Positions 22,776 through 32,730 of a stretch of 64,000 bases of DNA are shown piece after piece. The DNA is taken from assembly GCA_027946365.1 (NCBI GenBank), contig JAPEUQ010000010.1:1116001-1180000 (forward strand). Direction: 5' to 3'. Source of the DNA: Kalmusia sp. IMI 367209. Its lineage: Eukaryota > Ascomycota > Dothideomycetes > Pleosporales > Didymosphaeriaceae. Position 1 is the stretch's first letter, and each line of letters begins with the position of its first letter. The position numbers were made by a program, and so were the translations under genes. Under the pieces are notes generated by a model. The model searched no databases, had not been told where the DNA came from, and saw only the letters and a list, made by a program, of their open reading frames with translations.

Positions 22776-23635
22776 TTACTTCTTCTGAACTCCTTGTTTG
22801 TCGTTCGCTCCCTCTCTAGTCGCCCTAATTTGTTCTACCCTACTCTCTAGAGCATGCGCCCTGGCGTATATCGCCGCAATCTCCAGTTGCTTATCGATGA
22901 TCGCAGTATCCATAGAGTAGTTGTTGTTATTCACAGCAGCTCTGTCGCCAGCAGAACCTGACTGGAGATGTATTGACCCCCGTACTTGTTCTGTCTTAGG
23001 TCCGAAGCCATTGTTCGAAATCGAGGTACTGCCATGACCGACTGGCTCGCTAACTAGTTTGAAGTCATGCTATACAAGCAGATCAGAATCAGGGCGAAAG
23101 ATCACCATCGAACACTTACATTGGCGGCATTGGCCGAGGCACTCGACCTCTCTATAGCAGATTTTCGATTCATCCTTACCGGCGAAGGAGAACGATCGGA
23201 AGACGAAGCCTTATTACCGAGATATGATAGTTCAACGAGCTGCTCTTGCGCCAGCACCAACTGCAAAATCTCTCTCTTTGCCTTCAGAGACTCGAATGTA
23301 CGCGCAAGAAGCTCCGTCAAGCCGATTGCTGACCAGCGCACGCCCAGAACACCCTTTGTCTTTGCCCTTGCGACGAGGTTGAGCGCCTTCAATGCGATTT
23401 CGGCCAACTCGCGGACGAGGATGCTGATCTGTCCAGCCGCGTCCGACGGCGCTTGTTGTGTTGTGACGGAGATGCGCTCGATGACCTGGAGGAGATGCTT
23501 GATGTTGGCCTTGTGTTCGGCCCACAAGATTGGTCCGCCGTTCAGTTCGGTGTAAAGCCTCGTGAAGACTTTCCACGCGGAGTGTGTGTAGGCTGCGAGT
23601 TGAGTGACGCTCGCTATGCCAGAGAGGACATCCAT
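22776..23635 (-). CDS. Small helical protein, fungal STAND/SesA-like N-terminal domain with Asn/Gly tail
   Basis: Exons 23635-23120 and 23069-22776 (50-bp intron, GTAAGT...TATAG, phase 0) encode 269 aa. The first ~130 residues are all-helical: MDVLSGIASVTQLAAYTHSA, then ILWAEHKANIKHLLQVIERI. This pattern resembles the helical N-terminal domains that precede NACHT/NB-ARC modules in fungal STAND (NLR-like) proteins. No NTPase follows. A Ser/Arg-rich linker leads to a tail with SISNNGFG, RGSIHLQSGSAGDRAAVNNN and NYS, then a short coiled coil (IDKQLEIAAIYARAHALESR). The tail loosely resembles the Gly/Asn-rich amyloid signalling motifs of HET-S-like systems. That comparison is inference. The gene lies downstream of and convergent with the ankyrin gene. 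The gene model is fairly secure; the function is not. Confidence 0.7.
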
Positions 23636-24175
23636 AGACGGGCCATGTATCAGGCCTGCTTATGTCACGGACAACAGACGGGTGCGCGGGGTAAAGAGTT
23701 CATAGCAGAGGGACCTCATATATGAAGGCTTCAGAGAGGCAGATTGCATTAGTGGGCTTACACCGGACAGCAAGCAATTTGCCTTACTTATGTACTATGG
23801 TATATTGTTGCGCTGTTTCCATTGAGCCAGAACCTATCAAGAATGTTGAGAGCGCAGAAAGGTAACAGGAGGCTGATTCTGTGCCCCGCTTTGTGGTTGC
23901 ACAAGTAGGCGAAGTGAGGAAAAACGACTGACTTGCGTTATTGATGCAGCCAAGCAGCTGTGAACACGTAGTGTGACCCCATAAGCTATGCATCTCCCGA
24001 GGCTGAGAGCTCAAGGCTGCAAAGACAAACATTGGAATGTTTGCGAGACCGCCTGCTCCACATAAAAAAGATCATACATCACACTATTCCACTCATCGAT
24101 ATAATCGCGCACACTTAAATCAGCTCATTTCCTTTGTAGCTTTCTTCTCGCTGTCGCCCATCTCACTTGTACAGC
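23636..24175. other. Intergenic, no gene seen
   Basis: About 540 bp containing the promoter of the helical small protein. No convincing coding frame. Confidence 0.5.
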
Positions 24176-24620
24176 CTAGCACTTCTGCGAAAAGTACGCA
24201 ACACGCTGAGCTCTAGCCTGATCGTTAGGCGATTGAACAGTCACCTCTTCCTCACTATCTTCCGTATTAGGCTCCTTCCCAAGCACAGTCCCTCTCTTCT
24301 GTCCATATACTACAATTCGCTCGTGTATTTCCATCTGTGCGACTTCATCTTGCTCAAAAGCGTTAGATGAACTCAGATAGGCCTCGTTGCCCTCTTGGTT
24401 TGATTCAAGGTCTATCTTCTCCGCGTCGTTCTCGGACCAGCCGTTGTTGGCGATGTGGGTACTTCTGTTGCCCTTCTGCTCGGCTTTCATGATGATCTCG
24501 CGCTGGGACGATGTTAGCTGCAGATTGCTCTCGGTCGTGATTGGACCATCGTCTTACACGGGAAGTAGATGATTGTCCCATGCTTGTAGAAGGTTGGGCT
24601 TCTTGTTCCTTCGAAGGCAT
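24176..24620 (-). CDS. Small hydrophilic protein of unknown function
   Basis: Exons 24620-24558 and 24502-24176 encode about 129 aa. The 55-bp intron has a GTAAGA donor, a CTAAC branch and a CCCAG acceptor. An alternative acceptor 15 bp earlier also keeps the frame and adds five residues (LTSSQ). The sequence is polar and acidic: IANNGWSENDAEKIDLESNQ, then a Glu/Asp-rich patch (PNTEDSEEEVTVQSPND). It has no signal peptide, membrane segment or known motif and is probably largely disordered. I do not recognise a family. Its support is the consistent splice site and the true ATG start; it may be lineage-specific. Confidence 0.5.
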
Positions 24621-25668
24621 AATGGCATAAAACGATGGTTCTAAATCCCAATCGTAGTCAGTTGCTCAGAGGAACTGGCGACTGTCCGCGCGAGAACCCG
24701 GCTGTCAAATGCGTAGGGAATCAAAGGGTTCTCTGCGTCCAATCACCGAGGAAGGGTTGAGGACTAGAACGCGAATGGAAGATATTGGGGGTGACTGTTT
24801 GATGATACTTCACGGGCCTAGCAGACCTTTGGCGCAGCAACAATTGAGTGATAAACTGACACTATTGCTGATATGCAGAAGCAAACCCACACCTGCTTCC
24901 CTTCAACTATATATATATGATTATCTATAGCTCCGAAACTTTTATGCTTCTGGCCCCATGTAATCCCAAAACAAACTTCGAACCCAAGTCGTGATCGTCG
25001 ATTACAAGAGCTGCGACATGGTCTCTTATGGCCCCATGGTGCAGTCTGTGACCGTGCAAATGGTATCAAAAGGTAAGTCTCACGGACTAGGATCGTGAGG
25101 GACGAACCGGGGTAACATTATCCAGAGCCTAATCGCCATTAAGGTTCCATAGCGAAGCCCAGATGTCCGGGAAGCCGTCCGGTCAAGAGTGGCCGCACCG
25201 GTGAGTCGATTATAGCTCGTCGTCCCTCATAGATCCATGTCATGTCCATGTCATGCTGATTTCTCAAAGAAGAAGGTACTCCTAAAATGCTGTATTCCTG
25301 CTGCATTCTTTGTTTATCGATGCTTTGGAATAAGGATGTTCATAAGGATATTTATAGAGTAAACAGTAGCGATGGAAATTATAGTTCTATAGCGTTTCTC
25401 TTCATTCATACTCAAAAATGGAAGAATTCATCCCCTAAACGGCGTAAAGTTTGCTTTTTGAATTAAGCTGCTAGTACTCGAGGCGCCGCGTCAATGGGGC
25501 GGTCGCATGTGAGACGTCCAAGAAAATGCGAGCAAACTTTGTGTATCGTTTTGTGCAAGGTGCAATATCCGCAGAGCCTCAACCTTCTCGGGCTTGGGGG
25601 CTTAGGGTGCTCTTACCTTGAACAGTTCTCTTGCCGTTCCCTTCTTCTCCTGAAAGACTAAGGAATCG
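24621..25668. other. Gene-free stretch
   Basis: About 1 kb, rather AT-rich in its right half. I see no gene, tRNA or repeat family here. Confidence 0.45.
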
Positions 25669-25971
25669 ATGGCGGTCGTAATTATGGAGACCTTCCACGC
25701 AGTACAGGAAGGAAATGAATCCATGCAGAATGCCAACAACAGGAATTCGAATAACATGAATATCAACAATAGTAACATCAAACTCTCTAGTGTCGTGGAA
25801 GCGATGTATAGGGAGAATGAAAATCCTAGCAATAAACTCCGAAAGATGCTTTTACGGGACGTTTTCAGGGGGTTGACAGTCGTCGTTATATACCTTTGTG
25901 AACGTATTATTATCATACTATGTCGTAAAGGGCTTATGGTACTGATTCGTGATTGCTCGCGATCATCTTAG
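25669..25971 (+). CDS. Short Asn-rich protein with hydrophobic C-terminal segment
   Basis: A 100-codon frame from a true ATG. Residues ~19-38 are Asn-rich (MQNANNRNSNNMNINNSN). The segment after residue 60 is basic, then hydrophobic (VVVIYLCERIIIILC), a possible membrane helix. It shares the N-terminal Asn block (QNANN...NN) and the general layout with the protein at 27900. I recognise no family. It is short and AT-rich, so it could also be a relic or chance frame; the parallel with the second copy is the main reason to list it. Confidence 0.35.
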   Translation: MAVVIMETFHAVQEGNESMQNANNRNSNNMNINNSNIKLSSVVEAMYRENENPSNKLRKMLLRDVFRGLTVVVIYLCERIIIILCRKGLMVLIRDCSRSS

Positions 25972-26336
25972 CGAGAGCGCTACCACTTTTAATCTTCGAC
26001 AACATTTGAGGCAAACGCCGACTACCCCTTGAGATCGAGTCTCGTCTAATCTTAGCACAGCAATCGTGATCACAAGCTCATGCTAAGCCTCGAATACACT
26101 ATTGTCGAGAACTCCGCTCACGAGCACCCTCTCGCATAGTCCCCCAAGGCTTATGATGTCGTCTCAAACGTCTGCAATTACTCAAATAACTAGTTGACTT
26201 CTGCCAGGAGGCGCCGAATGTACCGATGACAGTCAATGCGAAGAATGGAAAATATGTCGAAAGGATACAACGACGTTCATTTGTTGTGCTTCGACCAAAG
26301 CGGGCTGTCTAGAATAGCCATGCTCAGACGCACTGA
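25972..26336. other. Intergenic, no gene seen
   Basis: About 365 bp without a supported feature. Confidence 0.5.
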
Positions 26337-27744
26337 TTACCAGAAGCGTTGTGATACGCAGGAGGAAACTTGTTGCGCTCTGCCGCCTACCACGGCGTTT
26401 GATTGCAAGACGGCATGAGCTGGCGTAGATTTGGGAGGATTCACACAGTGTAGGCTAGGTACACCTGGGCTATTCGTGATTAGTTTCTGCTTCATTCGCT
26501 CAGCTTTTTCAGATGTCCTGATGATAAACGGTAGTGAGATAAGAATAGAAACAAGAGCTATGAATAAGACGATAAAGCCTGCGTCATGTGCAAGTCGGCC
26601 AAAAGCATCGATATATAGACATGTCGAAATCACTACCAAAACAGGCTCAAGCGAAAGATTGAGTCCACGATTGAAGCCACTGCGCGGACATTTCGGGCAA
26701 TTTGCGCAAGGCTTCCATCTCCACGGGCGCCGTCAAATGCCAGTTCGTATTCAGGCAATCTCTTAGCTGATGAAGACAGGGCAAGGCCTGCTAACTTGGG
26801 GCGATGTTTAATTAATTTTCGGACTCTGATAGATGTGCCATCGTTGTGGGGAGCACCTCCTATCCCCGGTGCTGACGTTGGCAAGTCCCAGTCTGGTGCA
26901 GATTCTAGGCTGGCACATTCTGAACATGGGCGTCCGAGAAGCTAAAATCGCCCTCGTAGTATGGCATCTCCGGCCGGGCGACGTGCCACGGGCCTGTATA
27001 CGAACTGATAACTCCTAAGCATATGAATTAGTGATGGCGATATGCTCGACATGGAAATTATGGCAACAACGGGCGAGAAGCGTCGTATGCTGCATCCGAA
27101 CCTATCGCTCTCGTGGTGATCGGGCTATGTTTGACGCGGGTGTTCGCATGGCGGGCGACAGCTCCCGTACACCGGGTATGCGACCGGGTACGGGCCAGGA
27201 GCACCTTCCACATAGTGGGCGCTGGTCTTGGTGTTGCTTGCATTGTGCCTTCCAATACTGCTCAGGCCTGTGAACTCTAGGCCAGTGAGTCGTTCTTTCT
27301 TGCTTAGATCTCGCTGTTCTTGTAGGTATGATGCGAAGAATGATCAACCATAGAATGGTATCAACCCATGATAGTAGAAACATATCTGGGCATCTTTCCT
27401 AAAAGGCACGGGGGCTCGAGCTTGCGAGTACCGTTTGGGTCTACGGATGCTGTCGTGGACTGTCTGGGCGGCTCTGCGGAGTTGGATCCTGTGGACGCGG
27501 CTCCGATCAGCCTCCGCCATTTTTTGTTGCTTGCAGCATCTGCGCTGACTGAACCTACACTATTGGGCCGCCAGTTCTGCCGGAGGCCACCCCCGCCGCT
27601 CAGGCCGCCTGGTGTGTGTGTGTGTCCACGAGGCCAGGACCACCACCGGCTGCTAGCTACCTGCCCCGGCGCTGATCTTCGTGTCAAAGGATGAATCCTG
27701 ACGGTGAAATTGAAGTCGTGGTCAGCTACGAGACCTGGGCAATT
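26337..27744 (-). pseudogene. Broken or unmodelled membrane-protein gene in pieces
   Basis: Several minus-strand pieces look protein-coding but do not form one frame. From 5' to 3' they are: 27744-27361 (basic, Trp-rich, e.g. NWRPNSVGSVSADAASNKKW); 27383-27320 in another frame (hydrophobic LLSWVDTILWLIILRII); about 27330-27150 in a third (SYLQEQRDLSKKERLTGLEF, then YVEGAPGPYPVAYPVYGSC); and 26884-26633 followed by 26639-26337. The last two differ by one base at a run of T (26637-26643 area). Adding one T would join FRLSLF to LVVISTCLYIDAFGRL, a membrane domain with two hydrophobic helices. Some breaks may be introns, but the T-run break has no GT..AG pair. I therefore treat it as a probable pseudogene of unknown family; a homopolymer sequencing error at that point is the alternative. 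Confidence 0.4.
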
Positions 27745-27899
27745 TTACCGCTCCCTCCCCTTCCCTCCTGTAAAGTTCTTCTCGGAGTAATTGGAACACT
27801 TGCCAGGTCAAAAGAATTCTGCGTCGCAGCTGGTTAAACAACCCTTGAGCAACACATCCGTTCATTGGTCCGCCTCTTTTCCATTCTTAGCTGCCCGAC

Positions 27900-28295
27900 A
27901 TGGATCGCGTTAGTGGTCAGATCCGGAGGCTCTCCTTCACTGCATCACAGCAGGGAAGCCAGTCGAGCCAGAACGCCAACAACAACCAATCAAACAACCG
28001 CTCTTCCCAACGAGTGTCTATTCAGACCGTGAACATTCACTATCATACACAGCCGGCAAATCCCTCCTTCTTGGAATCTGGTGCTGGATCCATGCATTTC
28101 CTGCAAAGCTGGGGAAGGCGCCGAGATCCGATCACCGTTTCTGTTCGCATGGTGGCATTCACTTCGATTATCCTATTGGTAGCTGTACTGCTGTCTCTCA
28201 CACAAATCCATTGGCATAGGAAGCCTCCAGTAGGAAATGTCGTCCCCCGGGACGAGCATGTAAGTGCCGTAATATTGCCTCGTTTGCCTATCTAG
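27900..28295 (+). CDS. Short Asn/Gln-rich protein with one transmembrane helix
   Basis: A 131-codon frame from a true ATG. It opens MDRVSGQIRRLSFTASQQGS, followed by a Gln/Asn/Ser block (QNANNNQSNNRSSQRVSIQT). A clear membrane helix lies at about residues 82-102 (MVAFTSIILLVAVLLSLTQI), with a basic stretch before and after it. A GTAAGT donor at 28261 follows codon 120; splicing to the CAG ending at 28310 would replace the last 11 residues with a Cys/Gly-rich tail, so the 3' end is uncertain. There is no signal peptide. I recognise no family. It shares the Asn-block-plus-hydrophobic-segment layout with the 25669 protein and lies 250 bp upstream of CTNNBL1. Confidence 0.5.
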   Translation: MDRVSGQIRRLSFTASQQGSQSSQNANNNQSNNRSSQRVSIQTVNIHYHTQPANPSFLESGAGSMHFLQSWGRRRDPITVSVRMVAFTSIILLVAVLLSLTQIHWHRKPPVGNVVPRDEHVSAVILPRLPI

Positions 28296-28548
28296 ACCAA
28301 CTTAAGCAGCTACCAATTTCTTCTTCCAATTGCGGCTGTCCCCCTCATGCAGGTCGCATATCGAACGAGGCAGGCTGGCTGACCGGCCGTGGCGGCCATC
28401 GGACGAGGCTGGGAGTGAAGTGGAGGTGAAAGGCGCGCTAGTGAAGCTTGGACCACCCGAACTTTCCTGCACGGTAGCAGGCGCGACTTGAACAACGACT
28501 TGCTGTCGTTCCCTCGATCGCCTTCGCTCCGACCTCGTATCTGCCGAA

Positions 28549-30390
28549 ATGACGAGTATTGACGATCTGTTCAAAAGCACAAGCTCTGCGACGAAGCGCA
28601 AATACGATAATCCCTCCGAGGCCGACCCAACTCAAGCATTCAAGTCTGCAAAGCTCACCTCCAACGCCGACGTCAAGCGCCTAGCGCACGCATCAGTAGC
28701 AGAAGACGACGACGATGATGATGAGGAAGCAGGGCCATCATTACCTCCAGACCTCGAGGATGAAGACGGCGACGATGAGGAAGGGCGCTTCTTCGGCGGT
28801 GGGCTAGACGAGGACGCCAAAGATGCGATGGACTACCTGGATGCGCAGGATGGGGAAGAAGGCATAGGCGAGGAGAAATACGACTCTTCATGGCTGCGGA
28901 AAGTGGCGCTCAATTTCGAGAAGAAGGTCAACAAGAATGCGTCCTTGCGCGCAAAGTATGAGGATGACCCTACAAAGTTTATGGAGTCAGAAGGCGACCT
29001 GGACGAGAGCATAAAAGGTCTTAGCATACTATCAGAGCACTCAGAGCTGTACGAGGAGTTTGCGAAGAATGCGGCAGCGACGAAGCTGGTGGAATTATTG
29101 GCGCACGACAACACAGACATTGCAATTGCTGCGATTGAGATGATCTCGGAGTTCACAGATGAGGATGTCGAGGCAGAGCAGGAGCAATGGGATGCGTTGG
29201 TGTCGGCTTTCCTAGAGGCCGATCTTTTAGGTCTCCTCGTTTCCAATTTCGCGCGCTTCGACGAGGCTAATCCGGAGGACGCATCGGGAGTATACCACTC
29301 ACTCAGCGTCATCGAAAACCTCCTATCACAGCCTGCGAATACCGAAACGGTGGGCAAAGAAGAGAAACTGTTAGATTGGCTGCTTAGCCGGATACAGCAG
29401 GCCGAAAAGCCCACAACCCAAAATAAGCAATACGCATCCGAAATTCTGTCCATCCTCACCCAATCGTCGCGACCAAACCGCAAACGCTTCATTGAGGCGA
29501 ACGGTGTAGAGATCTTTCTCACACAACTCGCACCGTACCGAAGACACGAACCAGAAAAGGAAAGCGAAGAGGAAGAATACATGGAGAATTTGTTCAATTG
29601 CTTGACATCTCTGGTCGATGAACCAGAAGGCAAGCTAAAAGTTTTAGAAGCAGAAGGTGTGGAGCTATGTCTTCTCATGGTGAGAGACGGCAAGACGAGC
29701 AAGAGCCGGTCACTCAAGGTACTGGACCACGTCTGTGGATACGCCGAATTTGCACCATCCGATGAAACAGAAATGAACGGAAGCAACTCAGAGAACAAGG
29801 GAAAGAAAGCTATAGAGTCCCTGCCCAATACCGCGGCACCGGTATGCGAGAAAGTTGTCGAAGCACGCGGCCTCAAACCCATCTTTAGCACTTTCATGAA
29901 GACGAAAAAACACGACCCCGAAACCACCGAACATATACTTGGTATCTTTGCTTCGCTCTTGCGTTCATTGCCCGGCGATAATGATTCGCGCTTCCGCGTC
30001 CTCGCCAAGTTTCTCGAGAAAGACTACGAAAAGATCAACAAGCTCGTCGCACTACGCAGAGACTACGCAGCACGTGTAGCCACATTTGATGCAAAGATTA
30101 AAGACAGGAAACGAGGTCTGTCTAAGGAAGAGCAGGAAGAGTTAGACATGGAAAACATCCCTTCGCGGCTTGATGAGGGTCTGTATTGCTTGGAGCGCGT
30201 GGATGCTGTTCTCGCGTGGCTGGTGGCAGAAGACGATGGCGCAAAGAAGGCTATTGTCAAGGCGCTCGGTGAACGAGACGAGAGCTTAGCGGATGTGAGG
30301 AAAACGCTGCAGGCGCAACTTGACGGTGTTTTGGAAGTCGAACCTGCTGAGCGAGAGATGCTGGAAACCCTGATTGCGTTCCTACAATGA
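28549..30390 (+). CDS. CTNNBL1: Beta-catenin-like protein 1 (spliceosome/Prp19-complex associated)
   Basis: A single exon encodes 613 aa. This nuclear armadillo-type protein binds CDC5L/Prp19-complex components and assists pre-mRNA splicing. The N-terminus has the family block SIDDLFKS and a basic NLS-like TKRKYDN, followed by an acidic run of Asp/Glu (residues ~52-80). The conserved core then starts with YDSSWLRKVALNFEKKVNKN, followed by helical ARM/HEAT repeats such as AATKLVELLAHDNTDIAIAA. Further family blocks are NRKRFIEANGVEIFLTQLAP, YMENLFNCLTSLVDEPEGK and SRSLKVLDHVCGY. Length is a little above the animal protein (~560 aa). The ATG fits the conserved N-terminus, and the absence of introns is unambiguous here. 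It is a housekeeping gene inside the accessory block. Confidence 0.95.
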   Translation: MTSIDDLFKSTSSATKRKYDNPSEADPTQAFKSAKLTSNADVKRLAHASVAEDDDDDDEEAGPSLPPDLEDEDGDDEEGRFFGGGLDEDAKDAMDYLDAQDGEEGIGEEKYDSSWLRKVALNFEKKVNKNASLRAKYEDDPTKFMESEGDLDESIKGLSILSEHSELYEEFAKNAAATKLVELLAHDNTDIAIAAIEMISEFTDEDVEAEQEQWDALVSAFLEADLLGLLVSNFARFDEANPEDASGVYHSLSVIENLLSQPANTETVGKEEKLLDWLLSRIQQAEKPTTQNKQYASEILSILTQSSRPNRKRFIEANGVEIFLTQLAPYRRHEPEKESEEEEYMENLFNCLTSLVDEPEGKLKVLEAEGVELCLLMVRDGKTSKSRSLKVLDHVCGYAEFAPSDETEMNGSNSENKGKKAIESLPNTAAPVCEKVVEARGLKPIFSTFMKTKKHDPETTEHILGIFASLLRSLPGDNDSRFRVLAKFLEKDYEKINKLVALRRDYAARVATFDAKIKDRKRGLSKEEQEELDMENIPSRLDEGLYCLERVDAVLAWLVAEDDGAKKAIVKALGERDESLADVRKTLQAQLDGVLEVEPAEREMLETLIAFLQ

Positions 30391-30679
30391 GCAAGCATTG
30401 CATTAGCTGTGTGTAAATCTAGTTGAGCGCGCTGAGAGCGAATCACCATTGTACCATATAGTCGATATCATGAACACTATTTGACTGCTACGACAAGGCG
30501 AATCGATGTTATTTGCAACATAATTCTGTGGCTATGCCCACCATCTCATCTAAGATAGATTAGCGCTCTTTGCCACACCGTTGCGGTGCATCTTGAACCC
30601 CAGTTTCTACAGCCTAATCCAACAACAGCAACAATAACAATAACATTTCCGTACTGTCACTGCTCTGCAAGCTTACCGA

Positions 30680-32192
30680 ATGACTTATTCACTGCCAAAC
30701 CTTTTTCACCATGCTAAGAAACTTTACAGCTGCAAATTCTGCGAAACAATCAAGCTCAAGGAGATCGAAGATGGGACGCTTTCGATTTCGCTCCCGTACT
30801 GTAGGAAGCAGATCATAAAGGCCAGCAGGAGAGGGTGTCGGTTCTTTCGTATGCTTGTAGGGACAACGAAGAAAAAGACAGGCAGGGGTCATGATGAAGT
30901 GTATGTCAATAAGGGATCATGATAAAGAAGGTCGCTCATAACATGGCAATACAGGAATTATTTTGACTTCAAGTTTTTAAGGGACTGGCAACGCGAGGTT
31001 AAGATCGAATTCAACTCAGAAAGAATTCTCGATACTCATTCCTGGGCCCTCTTTCCTGGTAAGCTTTAGGCCATTGATACGCTGGTCAAAAGCTAAGAGA
31101 TACCTTACAGATATTCGCATGGAGGATGCAGAAAGCGACGGTCTCTCTCGAAATAGCGTTTGGAGTAAAGCTCATGTTGCAAGCGTGAGGCGCTGGTTAC
31201 TCGATTGTGACTGCTCTTATCCACGATGCTGCACATAAGAGACACGGTTCATGCCTAGCCGATTACTAACAATAGACATTGGAAACAAAACGGCCCTAAT
31301 AAGGCTGATTGATCCCAAATGTGGGGTCAAACCCCGTTGGTGCGCACTCAGCTATGTGTGGGGTGGTAAGCAAACCATGCGCACGATTACCTCGTCTTTA
31401 CAACGACACTGTAAGTTCAAGGAAATATATAATGTATTCAGAAGATGCCATTACTCACGCGTTATCTTAGATCAGGGCATACGTTTGAAATCTCTCTCGA
31501 AGACTCTTCGGGATGCAGTGACAGTTTCACGTGCCCTTGGAATTTCTTTATCTGTTTCGATCGGACCTATGTTGGAGTGTGGTTTGGGACCCAGGGTTTG
31601 ACGAGATTTCCAGGTCCAAGTTTCCTCAGCTAAAGCTTTGAATACAAAAATACCGTGACCCATCTTGGTCTTGGGTAGCTGTGGATAATGAAGTGAGATG
31701 GAATAAAGATGAAGATTCTGGAACTATAGCGGACTCGGGTTTCGAAATCTTGGATGTAAATGTCGTATCTGAGACCTCAGGCTGGGCATATGGCGCTGTA
31801 ACATCGGGTGAACTAATAGTAAAGGATAGGACTAAGAGTTACAATTGGAACCACACTCTCTGGGCAGACGACACTGACTATCAGGATATACTCGATGACA
31901 CTGTGCCTAGAATATTCATCGACGCCGTTGAACCTAGCTGGGTGAAATCGAAGACTTCCAATGTCTGGGTCTTAGCATTATTCACTGAGAAGTCGCTATC
32001 TTATAGGTCGGACGGCAAATATGCTTATCGTTGGCAAGAATTGTTTCTCGAACTTTATATGATAACACATATCACCGTGTTGGATGTTTCACGTGTTTGA
32101 AATTTGGATTAGAGCTCGACGAAGACTTTCTTCCCAATTGTGAGAGTAGCATTGTTGGGATTGTGTGGTATTCAGCAATGATATGTGGTTGA
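30680..32192 (+). pseudogene. HET-domain (heterokaryon incompatibility) gene, dead
   Basis: Three N-terminal exons are readable, with two introns of about 50-60 bp (the second from GTAAGC at about 31060 to TACAG). They give a Cys-containing start (SCKFCETIKLKEI), a DTHSWALFPDIRMEDAESDG linker and VASVRRWLLDCDCSYPRC. An in-frame TAA at 31236 follows. Beyond it the same frame continues through SRLLTIDIGNKTALIRLID and RWCALSYVWGGKQ, which is HET motif 1, then GIRLKSLSKTLRDAVTVSRA. Next should come the IDSLCIIQD block, but it is missing. About 110 bases later the C-terminal region resumes as KYRDPSWSWVAVDNEVRW, in another frame. A further one-base shift near 32055 separates WQELFLEL from YHRVGCFTCLKFGLELDEDF. 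One nonsense codon, one internal deletion and at least one frameshift make this a pseudogene. HET proteins trigger cell death in fungal allorecognition. Confidence 0.85.
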
Positions 32193-32730
32193 AAGACAGC
32201 GTTCTCCGCGCTTACGAAATGGACAAACTCTGGCAGACTACTTGTGACTAAAAAACGCATGTCCACGATACCTACAACACGCTTTCAGTATTCTCCACCC
32301 ATAACTCCACCCACTCGTCTCGCACCCCTCGTATCTACATTTAGCGCTCGTTATAAAATTTGTATCTTGAGGAATGCTAAGGACGTCTGTTTTTGCGAGC
32401 GAGAGCCAAGCCGCCAAATGACTTCATTGATGCGCCACTCGCGGCAACGATGTACATGACTATGAACGAGGATCGCGAGCCTCAAGCAACGCCAAATGCC
32501 AATAGAATGCTTGATTGCGCATTCCACTCTAAAATTTCTTCCGCGAGTATCGTCAACAAGCAGTCGTGATGATTGCTGCGATATCGATATTTGAGAAAGT
32601 TGGTTGTTGACTACGTCATTACTTTTAGTGGAAGGTTTTGCAACACCACACGGCGCGTCGCTTCCAGGAAAAAACTATTGTTATCATACAAAGCAGGGAT
32701 TCTGTCGTGGAGGTCTTCAAAAGTCCGATA
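32193..32730. other. Intergenic, RTA1-like promoter
   Basis: About 540 bp between the dead HET gene and the RTA1-like gene, with no supported gene. Confidence 0.5.

Noticed and set aside
28833..30008. 391-codon open frame on the minus strand
   Set aside because: It lies inside CTNNBL1 on the opposite strand, is Ser/Cys-rich and has no domain. It is a shadow of the codon usage of the real gene.
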